Source: Pygmaiobacter massiliensis
GTDB lineage: Bacteria > Bacillota > Clostridia > Oscillospirales > Ruminococcaceae
DNA length: 64,000 bases
Assembly (NCBI RefSeq): GCF_900199435.1
Contig: NZ_OAML01000002.1
Coordinates: 62,001 to 126,000, forward strand
Direction of reading: 5' to 3'
Below, in pieces: positions 36,414 to 44,759 of this stretch; position 1 is the stretch's first letter; every line of letters begins with the position of its first letter. The notes below the pieces were generated by a model. The model did not search any database. It was not told the DNA's origin and was given only the letters and a program-made list of their open reading frames with translations. Made by a program: the position numbers and the translations under genes.

Positions 36414-36447
36414 AAAAGGAGCCACTCTCCGGTGAGAAAGCGGCTCT
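36414..36447 (-). terminator. Terminator of the glycosyltransferase gene
   Basis: GAGCCGCT pairs with AGTGGCTC, followed by CTTTTTT on the minus strand, just after the stop codon. Confidence 0.75.
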
Positions 36448-36451
36448 GTTT

Positions 36452-37264
36452 TTATTTTGGCAACATTTCTTCTGCTTCGTGGTAAAAAATATCAAGTTTG
36501 CCACGATAATGAGGCTTCCAAGGCTTATTGCGGCCGCAGTAATGCATAAACACAGTGTGGCGGCGTACCCAATCCACATCAATCGGCGGGTTTTTAGGAG
36601 AGAGGTTATAGTGCCGATAATATTTTTCTGAAAGATTATAAAGTAACGGATTAAGGTGCAAAATGCGGTCGTGATAAAGAGCATTCAATACGTCTTGATC
36701 TGGCAAAAGCATCTTTGCTTTATTTTCTGCTATATAGTCGAATACATCCTGCGTGTTCTGCTCTTGGCGCAGTGCGGCTAAATTCATCAGCATAACACCA
36801 CTGTTGACGTATGCACTGCCGTTGGGCATATCAAGCCTTAGATTATTAAGGGCCTGAAAGCTTCGTTTCACATGGCTCGCGGCTGCAAAAAAGTAAGAAC
36901 CCAGGTCCAATTTATAAAATTCCCGGATGTCATTCAGCACGACAATGTCAGGATCGAGATACAGCACGCGGTCGAGTGTTTGCGGTAAAAATTTTGCGGC
37001 AAAAAGGCGGTAATACATTTCTTTAGGATAGCGGTCCTCAATGGGCGCGTTTGCAAGTGCATCATCGCAGACCGTAATTGGCTGCAAAATCAGCCGCGCT
37101 TCGTCAAATCCCCGTGCAACTTCTTTAAAATCGTCTGGTGTTAAGCTGCTGCAGGCGAGGTAAAGTGTAAACGAAGTATCGGGCGTAGTGTGCAAAATAG
37201 AAGCGAGCATCACCCGCAAAATGGGAATATATCTTTGGTCTAACGTTACTAATAAGTGAATCAT
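36452..37264 (-). CDS. Glycosyltransferase family 8 protein
   Basis: This 270-residue retaining glycosyltransferase resembles LgtC/GspA proteins. The metal-binding DxD is in RVLYLDPDIVVLND near residue 99; the acceptor-side NSGVMLMNL lies near 153; the C-terminal HYCGRNKPWK carries the third metal ligand. It would add a hexose to a lipid- or protein-linked acceptor; the donor and acceptor are unknown. The ATG at 37264 is preferred over the GTG one codon earlier. It is a single gene divergent from the penicillin-binding protein. Confidence 0.9.
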   Translation of the reverse strand: MIHLLVTLDQRYIPILRVMLASILHTTPDTSFTLYLACSSLTPDDFKEVARGFDEARLILQPITVCDDALANAPIEDRYPKEMYYRLFAAKFLPQTLDRVLYLDPDIVVLNDIREFYKLDLGSYFFAAASHVKRSFQALNNLRLDMPNGSAYVNSGVMLMNLAALRQEQNTQDVFDYIAENKAKMLLPDQDVLNALYHDRILHLNPLLYNLSEKYYRHYNLSPKNPPIDVDWVRRHTVFMHYCGRNKPWKPHYRGKLDIFYHEAEEMLPK

Positions 37265-37495
37265 CACAAATTTTATCCCTGCGCTTTCTTAATTGTAGTT
37301 AGGAATCAGAGATTCCATTGACTAACAGTATTTTACCGCGTTTGCCGCGTGTTTGTGTGAACAATCTGTTTAATTTGAAAAGAGCGCGTGCAAACTAAAC
37401 AGATAGAAGAACACACGAAAATGACTTTTGGCCGCGTTGCTGTTATAAAACTGTTTTCTGGTTCTATTTTACTCCGGAAAGGGGCGTATGCCAAG

Positions 37496-39112
37496 ATGTC
37501 CAGCAAACGTTTGATTGCATTGTTTGGCCTTTTTTTGGCTTTGTTCACTGTGGTGCAGTTACGCATTTTTGCGTTGATGCTGGACCCCTATACCGCCGAT
37601 ACTGCAAAAGCGCAAAGCACGGTATCGTTGCAGCTCTCAGCTGGGCGCGGCGAAATTTTAGACAGGGAGGGTCGCTCGCTGATTGACGGCAACAACGAAA
37701 CAATGGCGTTGGCACTGCCAGGCGATTCCAGCTATGCTAAACTCTACCGCAGCCTTTCACCAGATGCGGCGGCCAGTCTGTACAATAATGGTGTCTACGG
37801 CCCTTCGCTGGTCTCTGTGGAAAGCTTGCCCGCAGATCAAGGCATCTATACCTTTACGCGGCCCGGCCGTTATTTTGAAACACCGACGGCGGTGCATCTG
37901 ATTGGTTATTTAGACGGCGATGGAAAAGGTGCATCCGGCATTGAAAAAGCTTACAACGATGTACTGGCACGCGGTGGCACCAAAACTTTTGTGCGGTGCG
38001 AAACAATGGCTGCCGGCGGGCTGATGCAAGGTACTGAGCCGGAGGTTTACAGTGAAGAAGGCACAAGCGAGGCAGTACAGATGACGCTGTCGCTGTCGGT
38101 GCAGCGGCTATGTGAAGCTGTGGCGGAAAGCAGGCTGACGAGCGGTGCGGTAGTTGTGCTGGATACAAAGAGCGGGGAAATTCTAGGCCTTGCAAGTGTG
38201 CCGCAGTACGACCCGTTGAATGTAGCGAAAAGCATTAAGAATGGCGACACTGCGCTGCTTTGCCGCGCAACGGCAGCTTATAACGTTGGCTCCGTATTCA
38301 AACCGATTGTTGCCGCAGCAGCATTGGAAGCTGGTATGGATGAAAATGCTGTTTATGAGTGCACTGGCGAAATTGAAGTGGCAGGACACAAATACCACTG
38401 CGCCAAAAACAAAGCACACGGTTCGGTGGATATGAAAAAAGCGCTGGAACAGTCTTGTAACTGTTACTTTATCCAGCTGGCACAGCAGATGGAGGAAAAA
38501 GATACGCTTTGCTCTATGGCACGGCGCGCCGGTTTTGGGCGTGGCCTGATGCTGTGGGATAATTACCTTTCTGCCGCTGGCAACCTGCCCGATGTTTCGC
38601 AGATGACCACACCCGGCGAATTTGTAACCTTGAGTTTTGGTCAGGGACAGTTGCTGGCAAGCCCTTTGCAGCTTGCAGGCGCTATCAATGCCATTGCCAA
38701 TGATGGGGTTTATATTGCCCCCACAGCAGTAAAGGGCGTAATCAACCAAAATACAGGAGAAGTGGTTAGCCCCGGACCCACGCAGGAAACGCTGCGTATT
38801 ATGAAGCCTGAAACGGCAAAAACCTTGCAAAAAATGCTTGAGGCCGTTATTACCGAGGGCATTGCAGGCACAGCTGCCCCGCAAGAAGGGCTTGCGGCAG
38901 GTAAAACGGGCACTGCTCAAACCGGGCGTATGAATGAAAATGAAGAAGAACTTTACGATGCTTGGTTTGCAGGCTTTTACCCTTCAGAATCTCCGCGTTA
39001 TACGATTGTAGTTTTCGAGGATTCTACTACCCGCAGCGGTGAAGCTTTAAGCCCTGTTTTTGCAGAACTTTGCAATAGCCTTGCACTTTTTAAAGACCAA
39101 AAGATAGATTAG
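37496..39112 (+). CDS. Penicillin-binding protein, class B transpeptidase
   Basis: This 538-residue protein would crosslink peptidoglycan in the extracytoplasmic space. An N-terminal anchor (RLIALFGLFLALFTVVQL) is followed by a short dimerisation region with GRGEILDREGRSL. The transpeptidase domain has the serine motif GSVFKPI near residue 265, SCN near 320 and KTGTAQTG near 468. It is shorter than FtsI/SpoVD proteins and lacks PASTA domains. The ATG at 37496 has AAAGGGG upstream; the frame extends further back without a better site. The exact division or sporulation role cannot be assigned. Confidence 0.9.
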   Translation: MSSKRLIALFGLFLALFTVVQLRIFALMLDPYTADTAKAQSTVSLQLSAGRGEILDREGRSLIDGNNETMALALPGDSSYAKLYRSLSPDAAASLYNNGVYGPSLVSVESLPADQGIYTFTRPGRYFETPTAVHLIGYLDGDGKGASGIEKAYNDVLARGGTKTFVRCETMAAGGLMQGTEPEVYSEEGTSEAVQMTLSLSVQRLCEAVAESRLTSGAVVVLDTKSGEILGLASVPQYDPLNVAKSIKNGDTALLCRATAAYNVGSVFKPIVAAAALEAGMDENAVYECTGEIEVAGHKYHCAKNKAHGSVDMKKALEQSCNCYFIQLAQQMEEKDTLCSMARRAGFGRGLMLWDNYLSAAGNLPDVSQMTTPGEFVTLSFGQGQLLASPLQLAGAINAIANDGVYIAPTAVKGVINQNTGEVVSPGPTQETLRIMKPETAKTLQKMLEAVITEGIAGTAAPQEGLAAGKTGTAQTGRMNENEEELYDAWFAGFYPSESPRYTIVVFEDSTTRSGEALSPVFAELCNSLALFKDQKID

Positions 39113-39244
39113 CGTCTAAGAAACGTGAAATAAAAAAATTAGACGCAAACTTAGACGGTACGAGAAAAAGCGAAAGAAAAAACAACAGGTCGAAACTGTT
39201 GAAAGGTTCTATTTCTTTCCGGAAAATTTACTTCATTCTGCCAA

Positions 39245-39290
39245 TTGAGCCGCGAAAAACCAAATGCTAAGATGAAACCACAAGTGGTTT
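39245..39290 (+). promoter_or_regulatory. Promoter with adjacent palindrome before the YjiH-like gene
   Basis: TTGAGC, 16 bases, TAAGAT (39267-39272) is followed at once by AAACCAC-AA-GTGGTTT (39275-39290). The palindrome sits at the predicted transcription start and may be an operator. Confidence 0.45.
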
Positions 39291-39320
39291 TACATTTGCG
39301 ATTTGAATGGAGGCATTAAA

Positions 39321-40664
39321 ATGGATGAAATTGTGGTTTCTAGAAACGAAGCTGTAGAGCAAAAGACACACGACCCCAAAGTTGTAGCCAAATTCTTTTT
39401 GCTTAATCTTGTCGGCATTTTTATGTTCTTTATCCCCGTTACAATCAATGGCGCAAAGTCGATTCCCATCGACCATATTGTTACAGCCATCCGGGCCGTT
39501 CCTAATTTCGGGCTGGTGTATGCCGGCATTATCGTCGTCTTGGGCGCGGCCTTGCCGTTTGTTCGCAAAACATGGAACAAAGATAAAGTAACAATTATCT
39601 TCTCTGTTTTCAAAGTGCTTGCGGTTTTCGTTTATATTATGGTGGTATTTCATTTGGGACCAGAGAGCATCTGGGCACCTGATATGCTGCCCTTCGTATT
39701 CAATAAAGTGGTGATTCCGGTTACACTGTTGGTTCCGGTAGGTGCAGTTTTTCTTGCTTTCCTCATCAATTACGGGCTGATGGAATTCGTCGGTGTTTTT
39801 ATGCGCCCCATAATGCGGCCGATTTGGAAAACACCCGGCCGCTCTGCTATCGACGCCGTGGCCTCCTTTGTCGGCAGCTACTCGGTAGGTCTTTTGATTA
39901 CAAACCGCGTCTATAAAGAAGGGCGGTATTCTACCAAAGAAGCTTGTATTATTGCCACCGGATTTTCTACCGTATCGGCCACCTTTATGGTAGTTGTTGC
40001 GAAAACACTGGGCTTAATGGGCAAGTGGAATGCATACTTCTGGGGCACTTTGGTGATTACTTTTATCGTGACAGCGCTTACCACAAGGCTTTATCCGCTC
40101 AACCACAAATCCGACCTTTCTTACGGCGGCAAACCGCCAGTGCCGGAAAGAGTAGCTGAAAAAGGCAAACTGTTTGCAACCGCATGGGACGAAGGACTTA
40201 CTGCCTGCGAGAATGCCGGAGGCATAGGGGAAGGTATTGTTAAGAATTTCAAAGATGGCCTCAACCTAGCACTTTCGATTGGCCCGACACTACTTTCGAT
40301 TGGCTTTTTTGGATTGTTGCTTGCAGCGTTTACGCCGGTATTCGATATCATCGGCTACTTGTTCCTTCCGTTTACAAAACTGCTTGGCTTCGGGCCGGAG
40401 GCGGCTATGCTTGCCAAAGGCTGCGCAGTCAGCCTTGCAGAGATGTTCTTGCCTGCAAGCATCGTAGCCAATGCCAGCCCGCTGGTGCAGGCAGTGGCGG
40501 CTATTGTATGCGTGTCCGAAATATTGTTTTTCTCTGCCTCGATTCCGTGCATTCTTTCTACCGATATTGAAATTAAGCTCAAAGACATCTTGATTATCTG
40601 GGTAGAACGCATCATTCTTTCGCTTGTGTTGGCAACCCCGTTTGCTTACTTCTTCCTCGTTTAA
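39321..40664 (+). CDS. YjiH-like membrane protein with nucleoside-recognition (Gate) domains
   Basis: This 447-residue polytopic membrane protein belongs to the YjiH family. Family features are the N-terminal FFLLNLVGIFMFFIPVTING, the first Gate-like block around ASFVGSYSVGLLITNRVYKEGRYSTKEACIIATGFSTVS near residue 165, and a second block near 370 (AKGCAVSLAEMFLPASIVAN). Gate domains occur in nucleoside and ferrous iron transporters; the substrate of YjiH is unknown. The ATG at 39321 follows GGAGGCATT. It is a single gene before the alaS leader. Confidence 0.85.
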   Translation: MDEIVVSRNEAVEQKTHDPKVVAKFFLLNLVGIFMFFIPVTINGAKSIPIDHIVTAIRAVPNFGLVYAGIIVVLGAALPFVRKTWNKDKVTIIFSVFKVLAVFVYIMVVFHLGPESIWAPDMLPFVFNKVVIPVTLLVPVGAVFLAFLINYGLMEFVGVFMRPIMRPIWKTPGRSAIDAVASFVGSYSVGLLITNRVYKEGRYSTKEACIIATGFSTVSATFMVVVAKTLGLMGKWNAYFWGTLVITFIVTALTTRLYPLNHKSDLSYGGKPPVPERVAEKGKLFATAWDEGLTACENAGGIGEGIVKNFKDGLNLALSIGPTLLSIGFFGLLLAAFTPVFDIIGYLFLPFTKLLGFGPEAAMLAKGCAVSLAEMFLPASIVANASPLVQAVAAIVCVSEILFFSASIPCILSTDIEIKLKDILIIWVERIILSLVLATPFAYFFLV

Positions 40665-40703
40665 CAGCGGGGCGAACGTTCAGCCTGATTAGGACATCTG
40701 CCC

Positions 40704-40732
40704 TTGACATTCCGGGCTTCCTTTCCTATAAT
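40704..40732 (+). promoter_or_regulatory. alaS promoter
   Basis: TTGACA, 17 bases, TATAAT: a consensus sigma-A promoter just upstream of the T-box leader. Confidence 0.88.
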
Positions 40733-40737
40733 AATAC

Positions 40738-40982
40738 AGTAATCATGCAAAAAGGCATTGATGGGATCAAAGGCCCGCATCGGTCATAGAGAGAAAACCC
40801 TCGGCTGAAAGGTTTTTACTGCATTGCGCGCCCAAGCCGCCCCTGAGCCTCCGGCAAAACCGGACGTCTTGCTGCGTTAAAGCAAACAGAGTGGCGTGCT
40901 GCAAAGCAGTGCGCAATTTGGGTGGTACCACGGAGTTTTCACGGCCTTCGTCCCTGTTTGGGGCGGAGGCCTAACCTTTTTT
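40738..40982 (+). ncRNA. T-box leader RNA of alaS with terminator
   Basis: The T-box sequence TTTGGGTGGTACCACGG lies at 40917-40933. The tRNA-contacting TGGT (40923-40926) fits the ACCA end expected of tRNA-Ala. Upstream are AAAACC/GGTTTT with GGCTGAAAGG (stem III) and the usual GTTAA...GAGTGG segment at 40876-40894. CAGTAA/TTACTG seems to close a compact stem I of about 80 bases. The terminator pairs 40943-40954 with 40960-40971 and is followed by T. Uncharged tRNA would favour the antiterminator and raise alaS expression. I could not place the specifier codon with confidence. Confidence 0.93.
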
Positions 40983-41038
40983 AACCCTCTCCATGCAAAA
41001 CCGAGAAATTTCAAAAGAAAAGGAATGGAATGTAACTT

Positions 41039-43702
41039 ATGAAATGGACTGGACTGAACGACCTGCGCGAAGAGTTTCTCTCGTTTTTTGAAGAGAAAGG
41101 ACATCTTCGTCTGGACAGCTTTCCGCTTGTTCCGAAAGATGACAAAAGCCTGCTGCTGATCAACAGCGGCATGGCCCCGATGAAGAAATGGTTCCTTGGG
41201 CAGGAAGAGCCGCCGCGCAACCGCGTCTGCACCTGCCAGAAATGTATCCGCACCCCGGATATTGAGCGTGTTGGCATCACTGCGCGCCATGGTACCTTCT
41301 TCGAAATGCTGGGCAACTTCAGCTTTCAGGATTATTTTAAAGAAGATGCAATTGCATGGGGCTGGGAGTTTTTGAACAAACGCCTTGCGATTCCGGCCGA
41401 AAAGCTTTATATCTCGGTTTACCTCGAGGATGATGAAGCTTACGACATCTGGACGAAAAAAATCGGCATTGACCCCGATCACATGGTTCGCTTCGGCAAA
41501 GAAGATAACTTCTGGGAGCATGGCTCCGGCCCGTGCGGCCCTTGCAGCGAAATTTACTTTGACCGTGGACCCGAATATGGCTGCGGCAAAGCAGATTGCA
41601 AAGTCGGCTGCGACTGCGACCGCTATATGGAAGTTTGGAACCTCGTGTTCAGCCAGTTTGATTCTGACGGCGCAGGTACCTACACGCTGCTGGAGCATCC
41701 GAACATCGATACCGGCATGGGCCTTGAGCGCCTTGCCTGCGTACTTCAGGGTGTTGGCAACCTGTTCGAGGTGGATACCGTCAACAACATTCTGAAACAT
41801 GTTGAGCGCATCACTGGCAAGCATTACGGTGATGACCCCAAAACCGATATTTCCATCCGCGTTATTACTGACCACGTTCGCTCCACTGTCTTTATGGTAA
41901 GCGACGGAATTCTGCCCTCTAACGAAGGCCGCGGCTATGTGCTGCGCCGTTTGCTGCGCCGTGCAGCACGCCATGGCCGTATGTTGGGCGTCGACCGTCC
42001 GTTCCTCGCTGAACTTTGCAATACCGTAATTGCAGAAAACGGCGGTGCTTACCCCGAGCTGCGCGAGCATGAAGATTATATCAAAAAAGTCATCAGCGCA
42101 GAGGAAGACCGTTTCTCCCGCACAATTGACCAGGGCCTTTCCATCCTCAACGGCATGGTAGATGCCATCAGCAACGCAGCGATGGAAGGCAAGAAAAAGA
42201 TTCTCTCCGGCATTGAGGCGTTCCGCCTGCACGACACCTTTGGTTTCCCGCTGGATTTGACCAAAGAAATCGTGGCAGAGGCTGGCATCGAAGTCGATGA
42301 AGATAAATTCCGCGAAGAGCTGCAGCGCCAGCGTGAAACCGCTCGTGAAGACCGTAAGTCCAAAGACATCAACGGTTGGGCGACCGACCTGTTCGGTGAG
42401 CTGGATGCTGAGCCGACCGTATTTGTTGGTTATGATAAGCTGGAAAGCGACAGCACCGTACTGGCAGTGGCCGACGAAGACGAGCTTGTAGATGCTGTAT
42501 CGATGGATGACGGCGCCAAAGAGGGCGTACTGGTTGTTCTAGATAAGACCCCCTTCTATGCAGAAGCTGGTGGCCAGGTTGGCGATATGGGTTACCTCAC
42601 CGGCGAAGGCGTAAAGCTGCGCGTCACCGGCTGCAAAAAGACCCCGAAAGGCTTCTATGTTCACACCTGCGTGCTTGAGAGCGGTTTGCTCGTAAAGGGT
42701 GCCAAAGTGGTAGCAAGTGTCAGCCGCCGTCTGCGCATGGCGACAGCCCGCAACCACAGCGCTGCACATCTGCTGCAGGCAGCTCTGCGCGACGTTCTGG
42801 GCCTGCACGTGCACCAGGCTGGTTCTTACGAGGATAGCTCCCGCGTGCGTTTTGACTTTACTCACTTTGGCGCTGTGACGGCCGATGAGCTGGCGAAGGT
42901 CGAAAAAATCGTGAACGAGAAGATTTTCGATGCACTGCCGGTTATGACTGAGGTCATGTCCATTAAAGAAGCAAAAGAGCGCGGCGCGATGGCATTATTT
43001 GGCGAAAAATATGGCGACACCGTGCGTGTTGTTAACATCGAGGGTTACTCCACCGAGCTCTGCGGCGGCACCCACGTTGCCAATACCGCAATGATTGGCG
43101 GCTTTAAGATTCTGTCCGAGACCAGCGTTGCAGCGGGCATCCGCCGCATCGAAGGTGTCACCGGCACCAACGTGCTGGCTCTACTTGCAGAGCGTGAAGC
43201 GTTGATTGCCGATACTTGCGAAAAGCTGAAAGTCAGCAATATGGCAGATTTGCCGATCCGTGTAGCATCTGTCAATGCAGAGCTGCATGACCTGCGCAGC
43301 CAGCTGGATAAAGCAAAAGCTGCCGCTGCAAGCCAGCAGGCAGAAGGCCTCTTTAAAAACGCACAAGAGGTTGATGGCATCAAAATTATGACCGCTTATT
43401 TCAGCGGCACCGGCGCAGATACGCTGCGCAGCATGTGCGATAAAATCCGTGACACTGTGCCCCTTTCGGTTGTAGTGCTTTGCGGAGACAGCGATGGCAA
43501 AGGTACCATGGCGGTAGCTGTGGGACGTGAAGCGATTGCTCGCGGCATCAAAGCGGGTGCACTTGCAAAGCTTGCTTCGGCCATTACCGGCGGCAACGGC
43601 GGCGGTAAACCGGATTTTGCTATGGCTGGCGTACGCGACGCAAGCAAGGTAGACGAAGCGCTGGCAGCTGTGCCGGAGCTGGTTCGAAGCCTGATGAAAT
43701 AA
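41039..43702 (+). CDS. alaS: Alanyl-tRNA synthetase
   Basis: This 887-residue enzyme charges tRNA-Ala. The catalytic domain begins at MKWTGLNDLREEFLSFFEEKGH with the class II motif 2 region CTCQKCIRTPDIERVG near residue 63. The editing domain carries NHSAAHLLQAAL near 572 and CGGTHVANT near 674, which supply the zinc ligands. The C-Ala domain ends in GGNGGGKPDFAMAG. Length and domain order are standard. It is controlled by the T-box leader and followed by a hairpin without a T tract at 43714-43740, so transcription may continue into the HIT gene. Confidence 0.98.
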   Translation: MKWTGLNDLREEFLSFFEEKGHLRLDSFPLVPKDDKSLLLINSGMAPMKKWFLGQEEPPRNRVCTCQKCIRTPDIERVGITARHGTFFEMLGNFSFQDYFKEDAIAWGWEFLNKRLAIPAEKLYISVYLEDDEAYDIWTKKIGIDPDHMVRFGKEDNFWEHGSGPCGPCSEIYFDRGPEYGCGKADCKVGCDCDRYMEVWNLVFSQFDSDGAGTYTLLEHPNIDTGMGLERLACVLQGVGNLFEVDTVNNILKHVERITGKHYGDDPKTDISIRVITDHVRSTVFMVSDGILPSNEGRGYVLRRLLRRAARHGRMLGVDRPFLAELCNTVIAENGGAYPELREHEDYIKKVISAEEDRFSRTIDQGLSILNGMVDAISNAAMEGKKKILSGIEAFRLHDTFGFPLDLTKEIVAEAGIEVDEDKFREELQRQRETAREDRKSKDINGWATDLFGELDAEPTVFVGYDKLESDSTVLAVADEDELVDAVSMDDGAKEGVLVVLDKTPFYAEAGGQVGDMGYLTGEGVKLRVTGCKKTPKGFYVHTCVLESGLLVKGAKVVASVSRRLRMATARNHSAAHLLQAALRDVLGLHVHQAGSYEDSSRVRFDFTHFGAVTADELAKVEKIVNEKIFDALPVMTEVMSIKEAKERGAMALFGEKYGDTVRVVNIEGYSTELCGGTHVANTAMIGGFKILSETSVAAGIRRIEGVTGTNVLALLAEREALIADTCEKLKVSNMADLPIRVASVNAELHDLRSQLDKAKAAAASQQAEGLFKNAQEVDGIKIMTAYFSGTGADTLRSMCDKIRDTVPLSVVVLCGDSDGKGTMAVAVGREAIARGIKAGALAKLASAITGGNGGGKPDFAMAGVRDASKVDEALAAVPELVRSLMK

Positions 43703-43713
43703 TAAACCTGGCT

Positions 43714-43740
43714 CAGCAGGTGTCGCAAAGCCGCCTGCTG
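43714..43740 (+). other. Stem-loop between alaS and the HIT gene
   Basis: CAGCAGG pairs with CCTGCTG around 13 bases. No T tract follows, so it is not a standard terminator. Confidence 0.5.
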
Positions 43741-43813
43741 CACCAAGGTGAAAATAAAGCTGCCGGGCAAAAATCATTTTGTCGGGCACAAGGCAGAAAG
43801 GCTGGTCAATAAA

Positions 43814-44152
43814 ATGGATTGTCTGTTTTGCAAAATAGCGGCAGGGGAGATTCCCTCAAACAAACTGTTTGAAGATGATCGGATTCTTGCATTTTACGAC
43901 ATCGATCCGCAAGCCCCGCTGCATTTCCTCGTGGTGCCGAAAAGGCACATTGGGTCAGCTGCTGAGCTAACCGCACAGGACGGCGATTTGCTTGCGCATA
44001 TCTTCGCGACCATCGCGAAACTTTGTGCAGAGCAGGGCGTAGAAAAGGGTTATCGTGTTGTGACCAATGTAGGCGAAGATGGCGGGCAAAGCGTGGCGCA
44101 CCTGCACTTTCACGTGCTGGCAAAACGTAGCCTTGCATGGCCTCCGGGCTGA
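43814..44152 (+). CDS. HIT family nucleotide hydrolase (HinT-like)
   Basis: This 112-residue histidine-triad protein hydrolyses phosphoramidate or aminoacyl-adenylate bonds. The N-terminal zinc-type CLFCKIAAGEIP and the catalytic SVAHLHFHVL triad near residue 94 are present, with the usual WPPG ending. Placement after alaS fits a role in clearing aminoacyl-AMP, although such pairing may be coincidental. The ATG at 43814 follows AGAAAGG; the frame extends upstream without a better site. Confidence 0.95.
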   Translation: MDCLFCKIAAGEIPSNKLFEDDRILAFYDIDPQAPLHFLVVPKRHIGSAAELTAQDGDLLAHIFATIAKLCAEQGVEKGYRVVTNVGEDGGQSVAHLHFHVLAKRSLAWPPG

Positions 44153-44214
44153 TAGCCACCGGCAACTACACTTTTATTATGGGCAATGCCCGATTACGAA
44201 GGAATGATAGAATA

Positions 44215-44754
44215 ATGGAAAACACTTACGAACTGCACGTTGCAGGCTTAATACGCCATCTTCCGATTTGCGCAGTAAATGAGCATATGGACATTGCTGC
44301 TTTTATCATGTTTAGCGACGTTGAGCTGACGGTTGCATGTGCAAAAGCGCTGCTCGAAAAATGCCCGGAGTTCGATATTATCGTCACCGCAGAAGCAAAA
44401 GGCATTCCACTTGCTTACGAGATGGCTCGCCAGAGCGGTAAAAACTATATCCCGGCACGTAAAGGTCCTAAACTTTACATGAGCGAAGCAGTCATTGTGG
44501 AGGATAAATCCATCACTACCGAAGCGGTACAGCGTCTTGTCATCGACAAAAAAGACCTGGACCAGATGGATGGCAAACGTGTGCTTATCGTGGATGATGT
44601 TATCAGCACCGGTGGCTCGCTGCATGCGCTGGAGGCGCTGGTTGGCAAAAGCAAAGGCCAGATTGTTGGCAAAGCTGCAGCCCTGGCAGAAGGCGATGCA
44701 GGCGACCGTGACGATATCATCTATCTCGAACATTTGCCCCTATTCTTTAAATAA
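44215..44754 (+). CDS. Purine phosphoribosyltransferase family protein (Apt-like)
   Basis: This 179-residue type I phosphoribosyltransferase has the PRPP-binding motif RVLIVDDVISTGGSL near residue 122 and the family stretch EFDIIVTAEAKGIPLAYEMAR near 58. It resembles adenine phosphoribosyltransferases and the PurR-type PRTase domain; the base used cannot be fixed from sequence. The ATG at 44215 is preceded by AAGGAATG. It lies five bases before the ComEC-like gene, in a group of otherwise unrelated housekeeping genes. Confidence 0.8.
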   Translation: MENTYELHVAGLIRHLPICAVNEHMDIAAFIMFSDVELTVACAKALLEKCPEFDIIVTAEAKGIPLAYEMARQSGKNYIPARKGPKLYMSEAVIVEDKSITTEAVQRLVIDKKDLDQMDGKRVLIVDDVISTGGSLHALEALVGKSKGQIVGKAAALAEGDAGDRDDIIYLEHLPLFFK

Positions 44755-44759
44755 GACCT

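Noticed and set aside
43714-43740. Terminator between alaS and the HIT gene
   Set aside because: The hairpin is good but no T tract follows on the plus strand, so it is listed only as a stem-loop.
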